In this document: positions 45,613 to 57,545 of the stretch, one piece after another
How positions within the stretch are numbered: the stretch's first letter is position 1
Layout: each line of letters opens with the position of its first letter
Assembly: GCA_023525975.1 (NCBI GenBank)
Contig: CM042032.1
Location: forward strand, 36,994,001 to 37,058,000
From: Smallanthus sonchifolius
Taxonomy: Eukaryota; Streptophyta; Magnoliopsida; Asterales; Asteraceae
Direction of reading: 5' to 3'
Length of the DNA stretch: 64,000 nt
Program-made: the position numbers and the translations under genes
The notes under the pieces: model-generated
Databases searched by the model: none
Told to the model about the DNA's origin: nothing
Seen by the model: the letters and a program-made list of their open reading frames with translations, nothing else

Positions 45613-48600
45613 TCCCAGAATCAGGATGATTCACTTTACTTTGTTGAGGCTATTTATTCTTGTGTGAGTGATCATCTCAAGGACACAACTGAGGAGGAGT
45701 CCCTGGACACCCAGATTGTAGGAGGGGAGACATTTGATCTAGTTGGTGAGGATCAGTTTGATGAGCAGTTGCATAGCCAGGAGATCTATGAGTTTCCCTA
45801 GTGTTCAGCGGTTTTTGCGATGGTTGATAGAGAGTCTGAGCCGATTGAGCGGCCTTCTATTGAGGACCCACCACCTGTTGAGCTTAAGGAGCTCCCGAGC
45901 CATTTGGAGTATGCCTTTTTAGATGGTGAGTCTCGATTACCTGTCATTATCGCCTCTGATTTGACGAGTGATGAGAAGGAGAGGCTACTGGAGGTGCTGA
46001 AGCAGCACAAGCAGGCTATTGCATGGAGGATTATGGACATTAAGGGAATTAATCCCTCTTTCTGTACCCATAAGATCCTTATGGAGGATGACTACAAGCC
46101 CGTTGTGCAGCACCATAGGAGGTTGAACCCGAACATGCAGGAGGTAGTGAAGAAGGAGGTGATTAAATTACTTGATGCTGGTTTGATTTATCCCATCTCC
46201 GATTCACCTTGGGTTAGCCCGGTTCAGGTTGTCCCTAAGAAGGGAGGCATGACTGTCATCACCAATGAGAGGAATGAGCTGATTCCTACTCGTACAGTCA
46301 CCGGTTGGAGAGTTTGCATCGATTACCGCAAACTCAATGATGCTACTCGGAAAGACCATTTTCCCCACCCGTTCATTGATCAGATGTTGGAGAGATTAGC
46401 GGGAAAGATGTTCTATTGTTTCCTGGATGGCTTCTCTGGCTACTTCCAGATCCTGATTGCTCCTGAGGACCAGGAGAAGACGACATTCACATGTCCCTAT
46501 GGCACATTTACTTATCGGCGGATGCCCTTTGGATTGTGTAATGCTCCGGCCACTTTCCAGCGTTGCATGGTGGCCATTTTCCATGATATGATTGAGGACT
46601 CCATGGAGGTTTTCATGGATGATTTTTCTGTGTTTGAGAGTTCCTTTGATCATTGCCTCGAGAATCTGGAGAGGATGTTGGCTAGGTGTAAAGAGGCCAA
46701 TCTAGTGTTGAACTGGGAGAAATGCCACTTCATAGTGAAGGAGGGCATTGTGCTTGGGCACAAGGTTTCACGCGCGGGGATTGAGGTTGATAGAGCTAAG
46801 ATTGACACCATAACTAAGCTGCCCACGTCGACTTCTGTGAAATCTATTCGGAGCTTCCTTGGTCACGCGGGCTTTTACAGGTGTTTTATCAAAGATTTTT
46901 CTAAGATTGCCAGACCGATGACCCAACTTCTTGAGAAGTTCGTGTTCTCCGACAAGTGCCTCAGTGCATTCGATTTGTTGAAGGAGAAGTTGGTGAATGC
47001 CCCTATCATGGTGGCTCCTGATTGGAAGCTGCCATTTGAGATCATGTGTGACGCGAGTAACTTCGTTGTTGGGGCGGTCTTAGGACAGAAGAGAGAGAAG
47101 CAGTTTCACCCGATTTATTATGCGAGCAAGACGCTCAATGACGCACAGGTGCATTACACCACGACAGAGAAGGAGCTCCTAGCCGTTGTCTTCGCTTTCG
47201 ATAAATTCCGGTCATATCTCGTCCTATCAAAGACCATTGTATTCACCGATCATGCAGCCCTTCGGCACTTGTTCAGCAAACAGGATGCCAAACCCTGGCT
47301 AATCCGGTGGGTTTTGCTGCTTCAGGAGTTCGACATTGAGATCCGCAATAAGAAGGGCGCGGAGAATGTCGCAGCGGACCACTTATCCCGTCTTGAGTAC
47401 TCAGCTTCATCTGAACTGGTGGGGTCATCCATAAATGACAATTTTCCCCACGAGTTTCTCATGCACATACAGACACAGGATGTGGAGTGTCCATGGTGTG
47501 CTGATTTTGCGAACTTTCTTGCTAGTGGGATTGTGATTAAGGGCTTAACGCATCAGCAGAAGCGAAAGTTCTTTGCGGATGTGAAGCACTATCTTTGGGA
47601 GGATCCCTATTTGTTTCGAGTCGGGGCTGATCAGATCATGCGTAGGTGTGTCTTTGGAGATGAGGCACGTCAGGTGCTTAGACACTGCCACGCTGGCCCG
47701 ACAGGTGGACATCATGGAGCTACCTTGACCACGAAGAAGGTCTTTGATGCCGTTTTCTTCTGGCCTACCATCTTCCGGGACGCTCATGACATGATCCGAG
47801 CTTGTGACGCTTGCCAGAGGGCGAGCAACATTTCGTCGAGGAATGAGATGCCCTAGAACAGCATCCAGATTTGTGAGATTTTTGATGTCTGGGGTATTGA
47901 CTTTATGGGACCTTTCCCAGCTTCTCGTGGCAACCGGTATATCCTAGTCGCTGTTGACTATGTTTCTAAGTGGGCCGAGGCTCAAGCCTTACCTACTAAT
48001 GATGCTAGGGTGGTTGTTCAATTCCTGAAGAAGCTGTTCTCTCGCTTTGGTGCCCCCAAAGCCCTTATCAGTGACCGTGGGACCCACTTCTGCAACGCCC
48101 AGTTGGAGAAGGCTCTATCACGATATGGTGTAAACCATAGATTCTCCACAGCCTACCACCCACAGACCAGTGGACAGGTAGAGGTCACGAACCGGGGCAT
48201 AAAGCGGATTCTTGAGATGACGGTTGGTCAGAACCGTAAGGATTGGTCGGATAGGTTAGATGATGCACTTTGGGCCTTCCGGACTGCCTATAAGACGCCT
48301 ATTGGTACCACACCATTCAGGTTGATCAATGGGAAGGCGTGCCATCTTCCGGTGGAGTTGGAGCATAAGGCTTACTGGGCGTTGAAGGCGGTGAATCTTG
48401 ACTTGGTGAGCGCGGGAGAGAACCGGTTCACTCAGATTCATGAGCTTGATGAGTTGAGGAATCAAGCCTATGCAAACTCCACGATCTACAAGTAGCGCAC
48501 TAAGAGTTTACATGACCGACACTTGAAGGACAAGAAGGAATTCCGAGTGGGTGGTCGTGTTTTGCTTTACAACTCTAGGTTACGATTGTTTCCCGGGAAG

Positions 48601-48780
48601 TTGAAGTCCCGATGGACGGGTCCCTACACGGTTGGGGAGGTGTTTCCTTATGGGACCATCGAGATTGAGCACGAAGATGGGAGGATCTTCAAGGTCAACG
48701 GTCATCGTCTTAAACCATACATTGACGGACCGGTTGACCCGGCATTGGAGGTAGTTGACCTCCACCCCAAGGACAAATGA
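45613..48780 (+). pseudogene. Athila copy A: protease end, RT, RNase H and integrase
   Basis: The frame starts inside the protease tail (QNQDDSLYFVEAIYS). After a stop at 45799-45801 it is open to 47856 and encodes RT (GWRVCIDYRKLNDATRKDHF, FCFLDG-like YCFLDGFSGYFQI, and the catalytic box FMDD in EVFMDDFSVF). RNase H (MCDASNF, TDHAALRHLF) and the integrase zinc site (HCHAGPTGGHH, CDACQRA) follow. Stops at 47854-47856 and 48493-48495 interrupt integrase (WGIDFMGPFP, SDRGTHFCN, GQVEVTNRGIK). The tail HRLKPYIDGPVDP ends at 48780. RT-RNase H-integrase order is gypsy type; the FMDD box and sequence mark Athila. Compared with copy B it lacks nine bases after LLEK (about 46939). Gag and most of protease are absent because the copy begins at the junction with the copia element. 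Confidence 0.9.
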
Positions 48781-49877
48781 ATTCGAGGACTTGAGTCTAG
48801 CTAACGACTCGTTAATAAACTTAGCCTGTTCCGGTATCATCTGTGGTAACAATTTTTAGATCTTGTTTCTATGTTTATTTTCTTATTTTTATTTTCTTTA
48901 TTTTTTAGGATTTTACCATTTATTTTTGAGTTTAGGTGATCGAAACGTGTTTTGGATCAAGCGGACTTTGGTTAGTGATTGAGATGTCTCAGGTATGTTC
49001 TCTGAATTTTTAGACATTTTAGTTTGGAAGAATCGCAGTCGGGTTGGGTTCAAGCAGCAATAAACTCAGGTTTTTCTGTCTGTTGGGTTTGAGACACGGT
49101 CGTGCCTAAGCATTTGGCGCGGTCGTGCCTATAACCCTAGGCGCGGTCGTGCCTAAGCACCTGGCGCGGTCGTGCCTAAGAGGTTGGGGCAGTTCAAATT
49201 GGTTTCAAAGCAGAGACTTTTCATTTTTCATTTCCAACCACCGAACCCCCCCCCCCCCCTTACGTGCGATTCTCTCTAACTTCCGTCGTGTTACTTCCTT
49301 CTCCGCAATCTAAGGTACGTCTCCGGCCCCTCTTTTCTTTTGCATTTGTATTTAGCCCTAGGATGTCACCCTAGAAATCAAAATTTGAGCTAGTTTAGGT
49401 TTTGTAATTTTTGTCCGATTAGTTATGATAGTTAGTTGGGTTGGGTAACACATGTCCCCTGGGATTCTATGTCACGAAAACCTCTTATAAAACGTGATTA
49501 AAATGGCGAAAATTTGAATTCTGGAAACCCTAAAATGGGTTGAGCACGGTCGCGCTCCAGACCAGGCGCGGTCGTGCTCGGATTTTCAATCCCAGGTGGA
49601 CTTCGTTTGGTCAGGCGCGGCCGTGCCTCTGTCGAGCGCGGTCGTGCCTCTTGAATTTGGCCTTAGCGCGGTCGTGCTTCACACCTGGCGCGGTCGTGTT
49701 GACTAGAAATTGTGCCCGTGGTCGGCCATAGCGCGACCGTGGGCTTGGATTTTGGCCTTGGCGCGGTCGTGCCCCTTCCCAGGCGCGATCGTGCCCCTCC
49801 ATAATTAGGTCAGAAACTTCATAACTTCAGTTTAGCGTCTTCATAACTGTTTTGATTTTAATTTTGTTGTCGTGCAG
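48781..49877 (+). other. Spacer before the third ORF, with candidate intron (Athila copy A)
   Basis: Non-coding. A C/T-rich stretch (49235-49310, including a run of about 15 C) looks like a plant 5' leader. It is followed by a strong donor, CTAAG|GTACGT at 49315, and then by TTGTTGTCGTGCAG ending at 49877, directly before the ATG of the third ORF. That outlines a 563-nt intron. Near-palindromes are found upstream of the donor (49095-49180) and within the intron (49545-49795). Confidence 0.45.
49090..49800. repeat. Near-palindromes GGCGCGGTCGTGCC in copy A spacer
   Basis: About fifteen copies of (G)G(C/A)(G/A)CGGTCGTGCC-like units, several of them close to perfect palindromes, in two groups (49095-49180 and 49545-49795). 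Some occur inverted (GCGCGACCGTGGGC near 49731). The same motif occurs in this family's LTR (53236-53515) and not in its coding parts. Confidence 0.88.
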
Positions 49878-51204
49878 ATGGCAGGCAACAGGGACCACCC
49901 ATACCTTGAGTTTGACTTGAACGAGCATGATTACGAGGCAGTTCTGGATGTTTTGTGGCCACGCAGAGGCCGGATTTTAGCCGCTCGTCGTTTAGAGCCT
50001 GCCGCCATAGACGCCATCGGTCAGCGGGACCGATGGAACGACCTCGTCACTGCCCCATGGCGCCGCTTGTTTAGACTTCATGCGATCCAGTATGTTGAGC
50101 TTGTGTTGGAGTTTTTCTCCAATTATGAGTTCGATTATCCTTGCGCGGACCTAGAGCAGCCAGAGACGGTTAGGCGGGGAATGGCGAGTGATGTCCGTCG
50201 CCAGGTTTGGGAGATTATTGGGCCTGTATACGAGGCAGGAGCTTCAGACTGAGATATTCACCGATGGTATCACCGAGTTCCCAACCGAGGAGGACAAGGA
50301 TCAGTTCTGGCATGAGTTTGGTTTTGGGATGTACGATCCGAGTTTGACTAAGGCTTCAAGCCTTCAGGATCCCTTGCACCGTGTTCTTCATCGCTGTATT
50401 GTCTATTCGATTTCTGGGAGAGGGCAGGGAGAGACGGTAGTGAACCTCAGGGAGCTATTTTACTTGTATTGCCTTTTACGCCCGCGCACCTGCAATCTTG
50501 CGCATTCTATCGCGGGGTACTTGGAAAACAGGTCAGGGCGCGACGTCACCAGCGCGATCTGTGGAGGTCACTTCGTGACCAAGCTGGCTAGGCACTTCCA
50601 GCTATTGACCGATGATTTGATAGGGGACCTGACCCCTGTGGCAGAGACCGTCGTGATGTCCGTGCAGACACTGCGGAACATGCACGTAGCTCGTCGGGGC
50701 GCAGGAGGGATCCGATTAGTAGATAGATGGGGACGAACGTGGGATCCAAACCGTCCGGGTCCTGATCCAGATCTTGTGCAGGCAGAGGTTGAGGCCGTCG
50801 CCGCCGCCCATCAGGCACACGTCGCTCAGCAGGAGCAGGAGCATCAGCAGCCCGACTAACCGCCTCCTCCGCCTCCGCCGCCATCACCGCCTGTCGTTGT
50901 TATTCCTCAGGACCTTTTCTTACGTTACTGGACCTGGCAGTATGAGGTCCAGTGCGCCGCTGCTGCTGCTGGCGGGGCGCCATACGTGGTTCCCCTCCCA
51001 TTCTTTATGCAGCCAGAGCAGCAGCCGCATCAGCCACCACCATCACCACCGCATCAGCCGCCACCACCACCTTCTCCAACGCACCATCAGTCACCACCAC
51101 CTTCTCCACTACACCATCAGTCACCACCACCATCACCACTACCAGCAGAGGGCGACGGAGGCGGGGCCGCCGGCATCGACCTCGAGGGCATGCAGTGGGA
51201 GTAG
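49878..51204 (+). pseudogene. Third ORF of Athila copy A
   Basis: The ATG at 49878 (MAGNRDHPYLEFDLNEHDY) starts a protein of about 440 residues. Residues 1-230 form a mostly helical domain (WNDLVTAPWRRLFRLHAI, LEFFSNYEFDYPC, FPTEEDKDQFWHEFGFGMYD, DPLHRVLHRCI, VNLRELFYLYC). A Gln/Glu/His-rich linker leads to a C-terminal region rich in Pro, Ser, Gln and His (HQPPPPPSPTHHQSPPPS), ending IDLEGMQWE. An 11-base deletion relative to copy B at about 50176 shifts the frame, and a stop at 50857-50859 cuts the linker. I see no signal peptide or membrane helix. It occupies the env-like position and may correspond to the 'putative plant transposon protein' domain family. Function unknown. Confidence 0.82.
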
Positions 51205-53051
51205 TACCTCCCATTGCCTTTTTGTATCATTTTTGTTACTTTACTGTCTGTTGTGCAAACTCTTGTATCACGCTTTGGCGTTTATGTTGTACTTTTGTTG
51301 TACCTTTGTTTCCATGTACTGTTATATATATTTGTATTTACATTTCTGTTGATATTTTAGCTTGATGTTACTGATCTGTGTTTGATGTTGTTAGTCTTGA
51401 TTAGATCTTGGAATTTTGGAACTTCGTGGAACGTCATTTTTGTGGGTAGGCATTTTGCGTGTGCCATGATCGACATGAGGGAAGTTTCAGTTCTCCCTTC
51501 ACGCTTCATTGCATTGCATTCCATTTTGCTTTGCATCTTTTTGTATACATTGAGGGCAATGTATATTTCTAAGTGTGGGGTTGGGTGTTTATTCTTTGCT
51601 TTACATTATTTTTGTTCTACATTGAGGGCAATGTAGAATTCTAAGTGTAGGGTGGGAATTTATTCACGCGATGTTTGTCGTTTTGAGCATTTTATCACTT
51701 CAATGTTTTGCAAAATCTTCCTTCATAATTTTTATTAACACTAAATCAGTTTTATAAAATTGTATAACACAAAAATATAATAAAAGTTAACCGTTTAGCA
51801 TTCACAATTTTTAATAAATAATAGAGGTTTGATTTTTCGAAAGCAATTGAAATAGAAATTCCATCGAGTCAAACCCAAATTTTTTTGTGATAACCATGAG
51901 TTTTAGTGGGCTAAACGAGTGAATTGCATGTAACCTTTTGCTTACACCCATTCCTTTCCGTTTCCGTGAGTTTATTTTTGAGCCTTGATAGCTTTAGACA
52001 TTGTTTGCTCTCGTTTTTGCGGATTTGAGTGTGCCGGATGTTTCATACTTATTAGAACTTGCTTTTAGTATACATTTCGAAATCATGAACATAAATATTG
52101 AATAAAAATGATTGAGGCATTAGGATAAACCCTCCTTTGTGAGTCTTTTATTTTCATTTTTATTTTCCCTCACCCGAACACATCCATTAGTTAGCCACGT
52201 TGAGCCTATTCTGTCGTTTTCTTTGATTACCCACATTACACCACATTCAAACCTTCATTAGCCTTTTCATTTATTTTTCGCCCGTGTTAGAAATCCGGTC
52301 GGCTAATGTTAATGTTATAGCTTTTATTTTGTTGTAATCTTCAAATTCTTGTGATGTTTTTAGCTAAGGAAAGATGCATATTAACTTAGTTCCCTTCAAA
52401 AGAAAGAAAAGAAATAGAGTAAAAAAAAACCACCAAAATTAGGTGAATTATAGCCGATTAGAGCAATTTTGTGAGCAAAGATGGAAATAATTCGGTTGTT
52501 AGCTCTTATCTATACGGAAGCATTAGCTAGTTTATTTTTCTTATTAGATGTTATTTTAGTTTTTGAGTTAGTATAGCCGCCGGGTTTTTAGCCATTTAAC
52601 CACTTTTAAATTCCACTTCCTTACCCTTAGCCATTGCCAAATTACAACCCATTTAAAGCCCTCTTGATTTGTGCTTTGTTTCATGTTAGTTGGTAGAGAT
52701 TTGATCTTTTAGCAAGCTTATGATTTATGCATGATTCATTGTCTTGGCATTTGAGTGTTCTATACATACTCCATTACTTGTATGATCATATATATTCCTG
52801 AGTGTGTGTGAACATTGTGAGAAGCATAAAGTTACATGCTAATGATTTCATAGGCATATTCAATTGCTCGTTCGGTTATCACGTCATTGGGTTTCATTTA
52901 GTTAATTTTGCATTTCTTGAATATCTTTTCAAACCTTTATAGGTTTATTAATGCTTACGGTTTTCCCGATTTGATTCATTGTGTCATTGGAAGTTTTGTT
53001 TCATTTTGATTTCTTGCTTGAGGACAAGCAATGTTCAAGTGTGAGGTTGTT
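51205..53051 (+). other. 3' non-coding region of Athila copy A
   Basis: No gene. Two boxes of the type ACATTGAGGGCAATGT followed by TTCTAAGTGTGGGG (near 51548-51585 and 51617-51650) resemble the true polypurine region just before the LTR (TTGAGGACAAGCAATG...AAGTGTGAGG, 53017-53050). The remainder is A/T-rich. Confidence 0.6.
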
Positions 53052-54810
53052 TGATGTGTTAGTATTTACACATCTTTTTGGCATAAAACTTCGCTCATTT
53101 AATGATCAATTCTTGGTTATATTCAATGTTTAGACACTTATTTGCTTCATTTCCTGTTTTGTAGGTTTTTGTGAAGCTTGGTGGATAAACAAGAAGATTC
53201 CAGGATAAACAAGTGAAGTTTTAGGGTTTCTGTGATGGAGGCACGGTCGTGCCAAGCCTGCAAACCCTAGGCACGGTCGCGCCCACATCTGGCACGACCG
53301 CGCCAAGCCAAAATCCAAGGCACAACCGTGCCTTGGCCGCCCACGGTCGCGTGTCATCTCGTGAGTCTGAACAGCCGTACGTCCTCGATCAGTGGTACCC
53401 AATGGAAGCTACGGATCGGTCAAACCTCTGTCCCTCGATCGTGCCTTGACCTAGACACGACCGCGTCTTTGTACTAGGCATGGTCGTGCCTTCTCTCCTG
53501 GCACGGTCGTGCCTCCCCGTTTCTATTTAAACAGAACTTAATTCTCACTCAGATATTCAGCAAACCAGGAGAAGAAACCCCACTGTTCCAGTTCGTGTGT
53601 TCCTTGTTCCAGCCATATTTCAAGATTCTTAGAGAGGATATAACATCAAGAGGATCACCATACATCAACAACAACATCTAGGCTTGGAGGAGTGGTTTGA
53701 TTCTTGTTTTCATATCATGTTTCTCACTATTTTTCCCTGCTTATTTGTAATTTTGATGCTCATGATGAGCTAAAACTCTTGTTCACTTTGGTTTAGATGA
53801 AGTTTAGATACATTTGACAACATTCATGGATTATTGGCAATCATTTTGTTAATGTTATGACAACCGTATGATTATTCTTTGATGAAATTATGTATTCAAG
53901 TATTTTGAGTTGTTTACAAGACTTGTATTTGTGTATGTCATATTATGTTGGAAAACTTGTGATTTATGCTCATATTCATGGATTGGTGTATGTATTTATA
54001 CTAGTTTATGGCATTTGACTAGGAATGGTGAATGATGTCTTGTTTATGAATCATTATATTTGAATGTATAACCTTATGCTTATGTTTGGAAAGACAAAGT
54101 ATTTGTTATGATGTGTCATATTTAGTATTATGTTTATCTAGGAATTGTTGACACATCCTCCTAATTTATATAACCTTTATATGAACATTGTATGTTGAAG
54201 AAATGCATATTGTTGTCTATATTAATCAACTTGAGGTGGATAGTGTGTTGTTTTTATTATCTTTCCAACTAGTTGTTGGATTAGTGTACCTTAATCGAAA
54301 GCTAGTTCAATCTTTATAAACATTGACATGATTATTAAACACGTGAGCCTCATTGTATGACTTTAGGTGGTTGGTTTGTGTAATTCATGCTAGCTTTCCG
54401 AATAGTCATTTGATTAGATATCTTTGACGAGAATTTAGTCAATTTATGTATCGTGTATTTTCCATGTTTCTATGAGTGTATTGAATGTATTCTAAATGGA
54501 TTCGACGCCAAAGTGATATTTTCTCCTTGATTGTTTGATTTGTGATTTTAGTTTAGTTTTATATTCTTACATATTAGTTTAATTAAAAATCAACTTAAAC
54601 ATCTTTTACCCATACTTGATTGAATTTTAGTCCCGGTTTATTATCGCATTCCACCGTGTCCACGGATTGATATCCGGTTCTTACCTTTACTATATTGCTA
54701 TCCGACGGGTACACTGCCCGGTGTGTGTGATTAGTATTAGGTGAAAAACCTTTTTAAAACTAATTGTGTAAAAATACTTATAAAAATATATATATAGTTT
54801 ACACACATCA
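53052..54810 (+). repeat. Athila LTR shared by copies A and B
   Basis: 1759 bp, TGATGTGT...ACACATCA with perfect 8-bp terminal inversion. It is preceded by copy A's polypurine region and followed by copy B's primer site, so it serves as 3' LTR of A and 5' LTR of B. TATTTAAA at 53524-53531 is a likely TATA box. GGCACGGTCGTGCC-type near-palindromes fill 53236-53515, upstream of it. Confidence 0.9.
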
Positions 54811-54816
54811 AGTTTT

Positions 54817-54834
54817 TGGCGCCGTTGCCGGGGA
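54817..54834 (+). other. Primer binding site of Athila copy B (tRNA-Asp)
   Basis: TGGCGCCGTTGCCGGGGA, six bases after the LTR end. This is the primer site typical of Athila/Tat elements, complementary to the 3' end of tRNA-Asp. Confidence 0.9.
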
Positions 54835-55143
54835 CACGGTTTTGCGAGAACGATTGGAATTAATTTTTAGTCATTTAGTATATATATTTTTTGTGAATAT
54901 CGTGTTTCCTTGTTGTTATTTTGCAATTTTGTGTGTACAGATATTTTCTTTTGCATTTTACTTGTTATTTTTAGCTTCATTTGTATATATTTACATCTTG
55001 GTTTTTATCCCATTTTATTTTTTAATTTTATTTTCATTTATTTTATTTTATTTTATTTTTGTTTTATTTCTGTTTTTGTCTAACTTTTGTTTTCTTTGTC
55101 CTAGGTTCGCGTATTTAAATCTAACTTGTCGTGCAGATCGCGT

Positions 55144-56859
55144 ATGTTCTCAACTCCCGTCGAGGAGGTTCCTGAGCCGTCTTCCGAGCCGGAGCGTGAT
55201 CTTCATCGGAGATTGCGAGCCCGTTCCCGATTTGTGGCCCGGTTACTCGAGTTTGACGAGGTTGTTGTTGACGAGGTAGAGGAGATGGCGAACGAGGATG
55301 CGGGTCGGACGCTTTCGGATTTTGGCAAACCAACACTTGAGGGTTTGAAGTCGAGCATCAATAGGCCGACGGTTGGAGCACATCAGTTCGAGATCAAATC
55401 CAGCATTATACAGATGGTGCAGAACATGTGTCAGTTCGATGGCAAGGATCACGAGGATCCTAATACTCATTTGGCCGGTTTCTTAGAGATTTGCGCCACT
55501 TTCAAAATTCGTGATGCTACCGACGATGCTATTCGGCTCCGATTGTTCCCGTTTTCCTTACGGGATCGAGCCAAGGCTTGGTTACTGTCACTTCCCCCTA
55601 GGTCCATTAGTACTTGGGACCAGATGGCTGCTAAATTCTTAGAAAAGTACTTCCATCCGGAGAAAACATCAAAGTTGAGGGCTAGGATTCTTTCTTTCCA
55701 GCAGGACGACGGGGAGACGATCTATGAGGCGTGGGAGAGATTCAAGGAACTGATGAGGAAGGTTCCCCACCATGGATTGTTGAAGTGGCAGCAGTGTGAG
55801 ACCTTCTACAATGGTCTAGAGATGACTGGGAAGCAGCTGATCGATGCATACGCGGGTGGAGATATTGGAACGAAGACACCCCAGGAGGCGTATGACTTGC
55901 TAGAGAAGGTGGCAGCAAAGAGCTACACTCAGCATACTTCCCGAGCGAGAACCCAGAGGCAGGGTGTCCATCACGTGGATGGAATTACTTCTTTAGCTTC
56001 CCAGGTGGAAGCACTTTCCACCAAGATTGATCAGATGCACGTCCACAAGGCCCAGTCCTTGTGTGAGTTTTGTGGTGGGGCGCACCCCACGAGTGCTTGT
56101 CAGGTTGGGGATCAGGGGGCCCACGAGCAGGTCGATTTCATGTCCAACCAGAATCGTCCCCAGAATAATCCCTACAGCAACACATATAATCCGGGGTGGA
56201 GGAATCACCCGAATTTCAGTTGGAAGTCTGGCAACAATATCCAGCAACCACCCGGATTCACTCAGCGCCCCCCATTCCAGCATCAGTCCCACCAGTCTCA
56301 GGGACAGAGTTCCCAGTTTCTACCTCAGCAGGGCCAGTTTCAAGGCCAAGGTTCTAGCAGCGGTCCACCACCCGCACCTGAGGGTAAATCCAGTTTAGAG
56401 GACATGGTTGCACGACTACTTGCCAACTCGGAGAGTCAGAATCAGTTGGCAGAGAAGTAGAACCGATACATGGAGGAGCGTTTCCACACGCATGAGACTT
56501 AGTTGAGGAATCAGAAAGCTTCGATCCAGACCATAGAGAACCAGGTCGGGCAGATCGCGAAGCTTCTTTCTGAGAGACCGCCAGGTGGCCTGCCTAGCAA
56601 CACTGAGCCCAATCCCAAGGCTCATGTGAAGGCCATCACTTTGAGGAGCGGTAGAGACACAGGACCGGATCCACAGGTTCCTGTGCATGAGTTATCTGAG
56701 GAGGAGGTTGTGATTGAGATTCCTGATGAGACGCCGCCGAGGGGTAAACCGGCGAGCACATCGCGCCCTCGTGAGCCTGTGAGAGATTATACTCCCGCCG
56801 TTCCAAACCCAGGCAGATTGAAGAAGCAGAAGATGGAGGAGCAGTATGTAAGTTTCTAG
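55144..56859 (+). pseudogene. Athila copy B gag
   Basis: The first ATG is at 55144, eight bases after an acceptor-like GTGCAG. The frame runs to a TAG at 56458-56460 and a second TAG at 56500-56502, then stays in phase to 56859. The Gag core is clear (HLAGFLEICATFKIRDATDD, AIRLRLFPFSLRDRAKAWLL, WDQMAAKFLEKYFHPEKTSK, ETFYNGLEMTGKQLIDAYAG). A CX2CX4HX4C-like knuckle, CEFCGGAHPTSAC, lies near residue 305. A Gln/Pro-rich stretch and a helical tail (QKASIQTIENQVGQIAKLLS) complete it. Both stops look like CAG to TAG changes. The phase shifts near 56848 before protease. Gag forms the particle. Confidence 0.9.
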
Positions 56860-56861
56860 GG

Positions 56862-57545
56862 TTGTTTAAGCAGTTGCATATCAACTTACCATTTGTGGAG
56901 GCTCTAGCTCAGATGCCTAAGTATGCGAGATTCTTGAAGGATATCCTCACGAATAAGAGGAAATTAGAGGAGTTGTCTCAGGTGACGCTGGATGAGGAGT
57001 GTTCGGCGGTGATTCAGAACAAGCTACCGGAGAAGAGACGAGATCCGGGGAGTTTTACCATCCCCTGCTTGATAGGTAGCTTGTCGGTTAGCAACGCCTT
57101 AGCTGACCTTGGTGCTAGCATTAACCTCTTGCCATATGCGTTCTTTGCTAAGCTTGAGTTGGGAGAACCTACACCGACACGCATGAGTATGCAGCTGGCC
57201 GATCACTCGGTCAAGTATCCGCGAGGGATAATGGAGAATATGTTGGTTAAGGTTGATCGTTTTGTGTTTCCTGTAGACTTTGTGATTCTGGACATGGATG
57301 AGGACAAGAATGTCCCTATTATCCTAGGTCGACCATTCCTGGCCACTGCCAAGGCCCTGATTGATGTGTATTCGGGGAGGCATACATTGAGGGTGGATGA
57401 AGAGGAAGTGACCTTTGATGTAGGGAGATCCATACAGCATACCCAGAATCAGGATGATTCACTTTACTTTGTTGAGGCTATTTATTCTTATGTGAGTAAT
57501 CATCTCCAGGACACAGCTGAGCAGGAGTCCCTGGACAGATTGTAG
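56862..57545 (+). pseudogene. Athila copy B protease
   Basis: After the phase shift near 56848 the frame encodes FKQLHINLPFVEALAQMPKY and the aspartic protease: PCLIGSLSVSNALADLGASI with active-site D-L-G, then the flap region and IILGRPFLATAKALIDV. The protease would process the Gag-Pol polyprotein. A 4-base deletion relative to copy A at about 57534 (GACAGATT against GACACCCAGATT) shifts the phase and stops the frame at 57545, so it is disconnected from RT. Confidence 0.88.

Noticed and set aside
50774..51365. Ser/His- and Thr/Ser-rich frames overlapping the end of the Athila third ORF (also 62616-63080)
   Set aside because: Alternative frames of the CCA/CAT repeats that encode the Pro/Gln/His tail; the frame with the conserved stop and start is the one annotated.
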